NCBI GenBank assembly: GCA_964571275.1
Contig: CAZNCQ010000359.1
Coordinates: 1 to 6,621 of the forward strand
Direction: 5' to 3'
Source of the DNA: DASRQZ01 sp964571275
GTDB lineage: Bacteria; Myxococcota_A; Polyangia; Fen-1088
DNA length: 6,621 nt
The notes under the pieces are model-generated. The model had not been told where the DNA came from. It saw nothing but the letters and a program-made list of their open reading frames with translations, and did not search any database. Positions 6,370 to 6,621 of the stretch are shown piece by piece; position 1 is the first letter of the stretch, and each line of letters begins with the position of its first letter. The position numbers and the translations under genes were made by a program.

Positions 6370-6448
6370 CCACGGCGCTGCTTGGAAGGCGGCGGCAAAC
6401 CGGGTCTGTGGCGTAGCCGGGCCGAGCACCGGAGCCGCGCCAAAGAAG

Positions 6449-6621
6449 CTAGCTGCTGCCGCGCTTGAGCTCGGTGAGGACGGCCTTGGCCACGGCCTTG
6501 AGCGTATCGAACACGCCGACGCCGCTGGTGGCGCAGGCTTCGAATTCGGCCGCCTTGGTCGGGTTCAGCACGTTCTGCAGCTGGTCCAGCGGCGCGGCGT
6601 TGGGCAGGTCGCGCTTGTTGT
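6449..6621 (-). CDS. mglA: MglA-like small Ras-family GTPase (C-terminal 56 codons, runs off right edge)
   Basis: This is the end of a bacterial Ras-like GTPase. In Myxococcus xanthus, MglA sets cell polarity and drives gliding and pilus motility; its GAP partner is MglB. The visible part begins inside the G4 guanine-specificity motif, NKRD, preceded by a split codon ending in AC (Tyr would fit). It then runs through a G5-like CATSGVGVFDTLK (residues 29-41 of the fragment) and the closing helix AVAKAVLTELKRG, ending at TAG (6451-6449). This closely resembles my recollection of the M. xanthus MglA C-terminus (NKRDLPNA, TGVGVFDTLKAVAK, VLTELKKG). The P-loop and switch regions lie outside the window, so activity and orthology (MglA itself or one of its paralogues) cannot be judged. 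It converges on the protease gene. No mglB is visible; it would be expected off the right edge. Confidence 0.88.
   Translation of the reverse strand, partial: NKRDLPNAAPLDQLQNVLNPTKAAEFEACATSGVGVFDTLKAVAKAVLTELKRGSS

Noticed and set aside
4900..6468. Plus-strand open frame (522 codons) inside the protease gene
   Set aside because: Arg-rich out-of-frame reading of the subtilase sequence.

Overview
The window looks like a chromosomal segment of a high-GC, predatory or gliding-type deltaproteobacterium (Myxococcota or a near relative). Three things suggest this. The right edge holds the end of an MglA-like small GTPase. An EF-G of the spirochaete/planctomycete/deltaproteobacterium (mitochondrial EF-G1-like) type sits at the left edge. 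A TPR / Ig-like / outer-membrane beta-barrel protein of a myxobacterial kind lies in the middle. The organism call is an inference from protein character, not from a marker gene. I see no mobile element, CRISPR array, tRNA or rRNA.

Layout, left to right. Positions 1-514 (minus) hold the first 171 codons of an EF-G; its remainder lies off the left edge. Upstream of it on the same strand, at 674-1132, is a small exported FKBP-type prolyl isomerase, with two adjacent small stem-loops in the gap. A 279-bp divergent spacer (1133-1411) follows and contains a long 18-bp-stem hairpin. On the plus strand, a Dam-type adenine-N6 methyltransferase (1412-2263) and a PduO-type ATP:cob(I)alamin adenosyltransferase (2273-2857) lie 9 nt apart and are probably co-transcribed. 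They meet, tail to tail with only 11 nt between, a minus-strand gene (2869-4305) for an exported TPR / Ig-like / beta-barrel protein. A relatively AT-rich divergent spacer (4306-4483) carries plausible promoters in both directions. It separates that gene from a plus-strand subtilisin-family protease with a C-terminal multi-pass membrane domain (4484-6349). The last 173 bp (6449-6621, minus) encode the C-terminus of an MglA-like GTPase.

The genes do not form one pathway. The set mixes translation (EF-G), envelope protein folding (FKBP), DNA methylation (orphan Dam), cofactor metabolism (adenosylcobalamin), envelope proteins (barrel protein and membrane protease) and cell polarity/motility (MglA-like). 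The most distinctive items are the membrane-anchored subtilase, with a perfect -10 box placed so that its mRNA could be leaderless; the mitochondrial-like EF-G outside a str operon; the solitary Dam; and the unexplained long hairpin at 1170-1210. I found no clear evidence of a wholly new multi-gene system.
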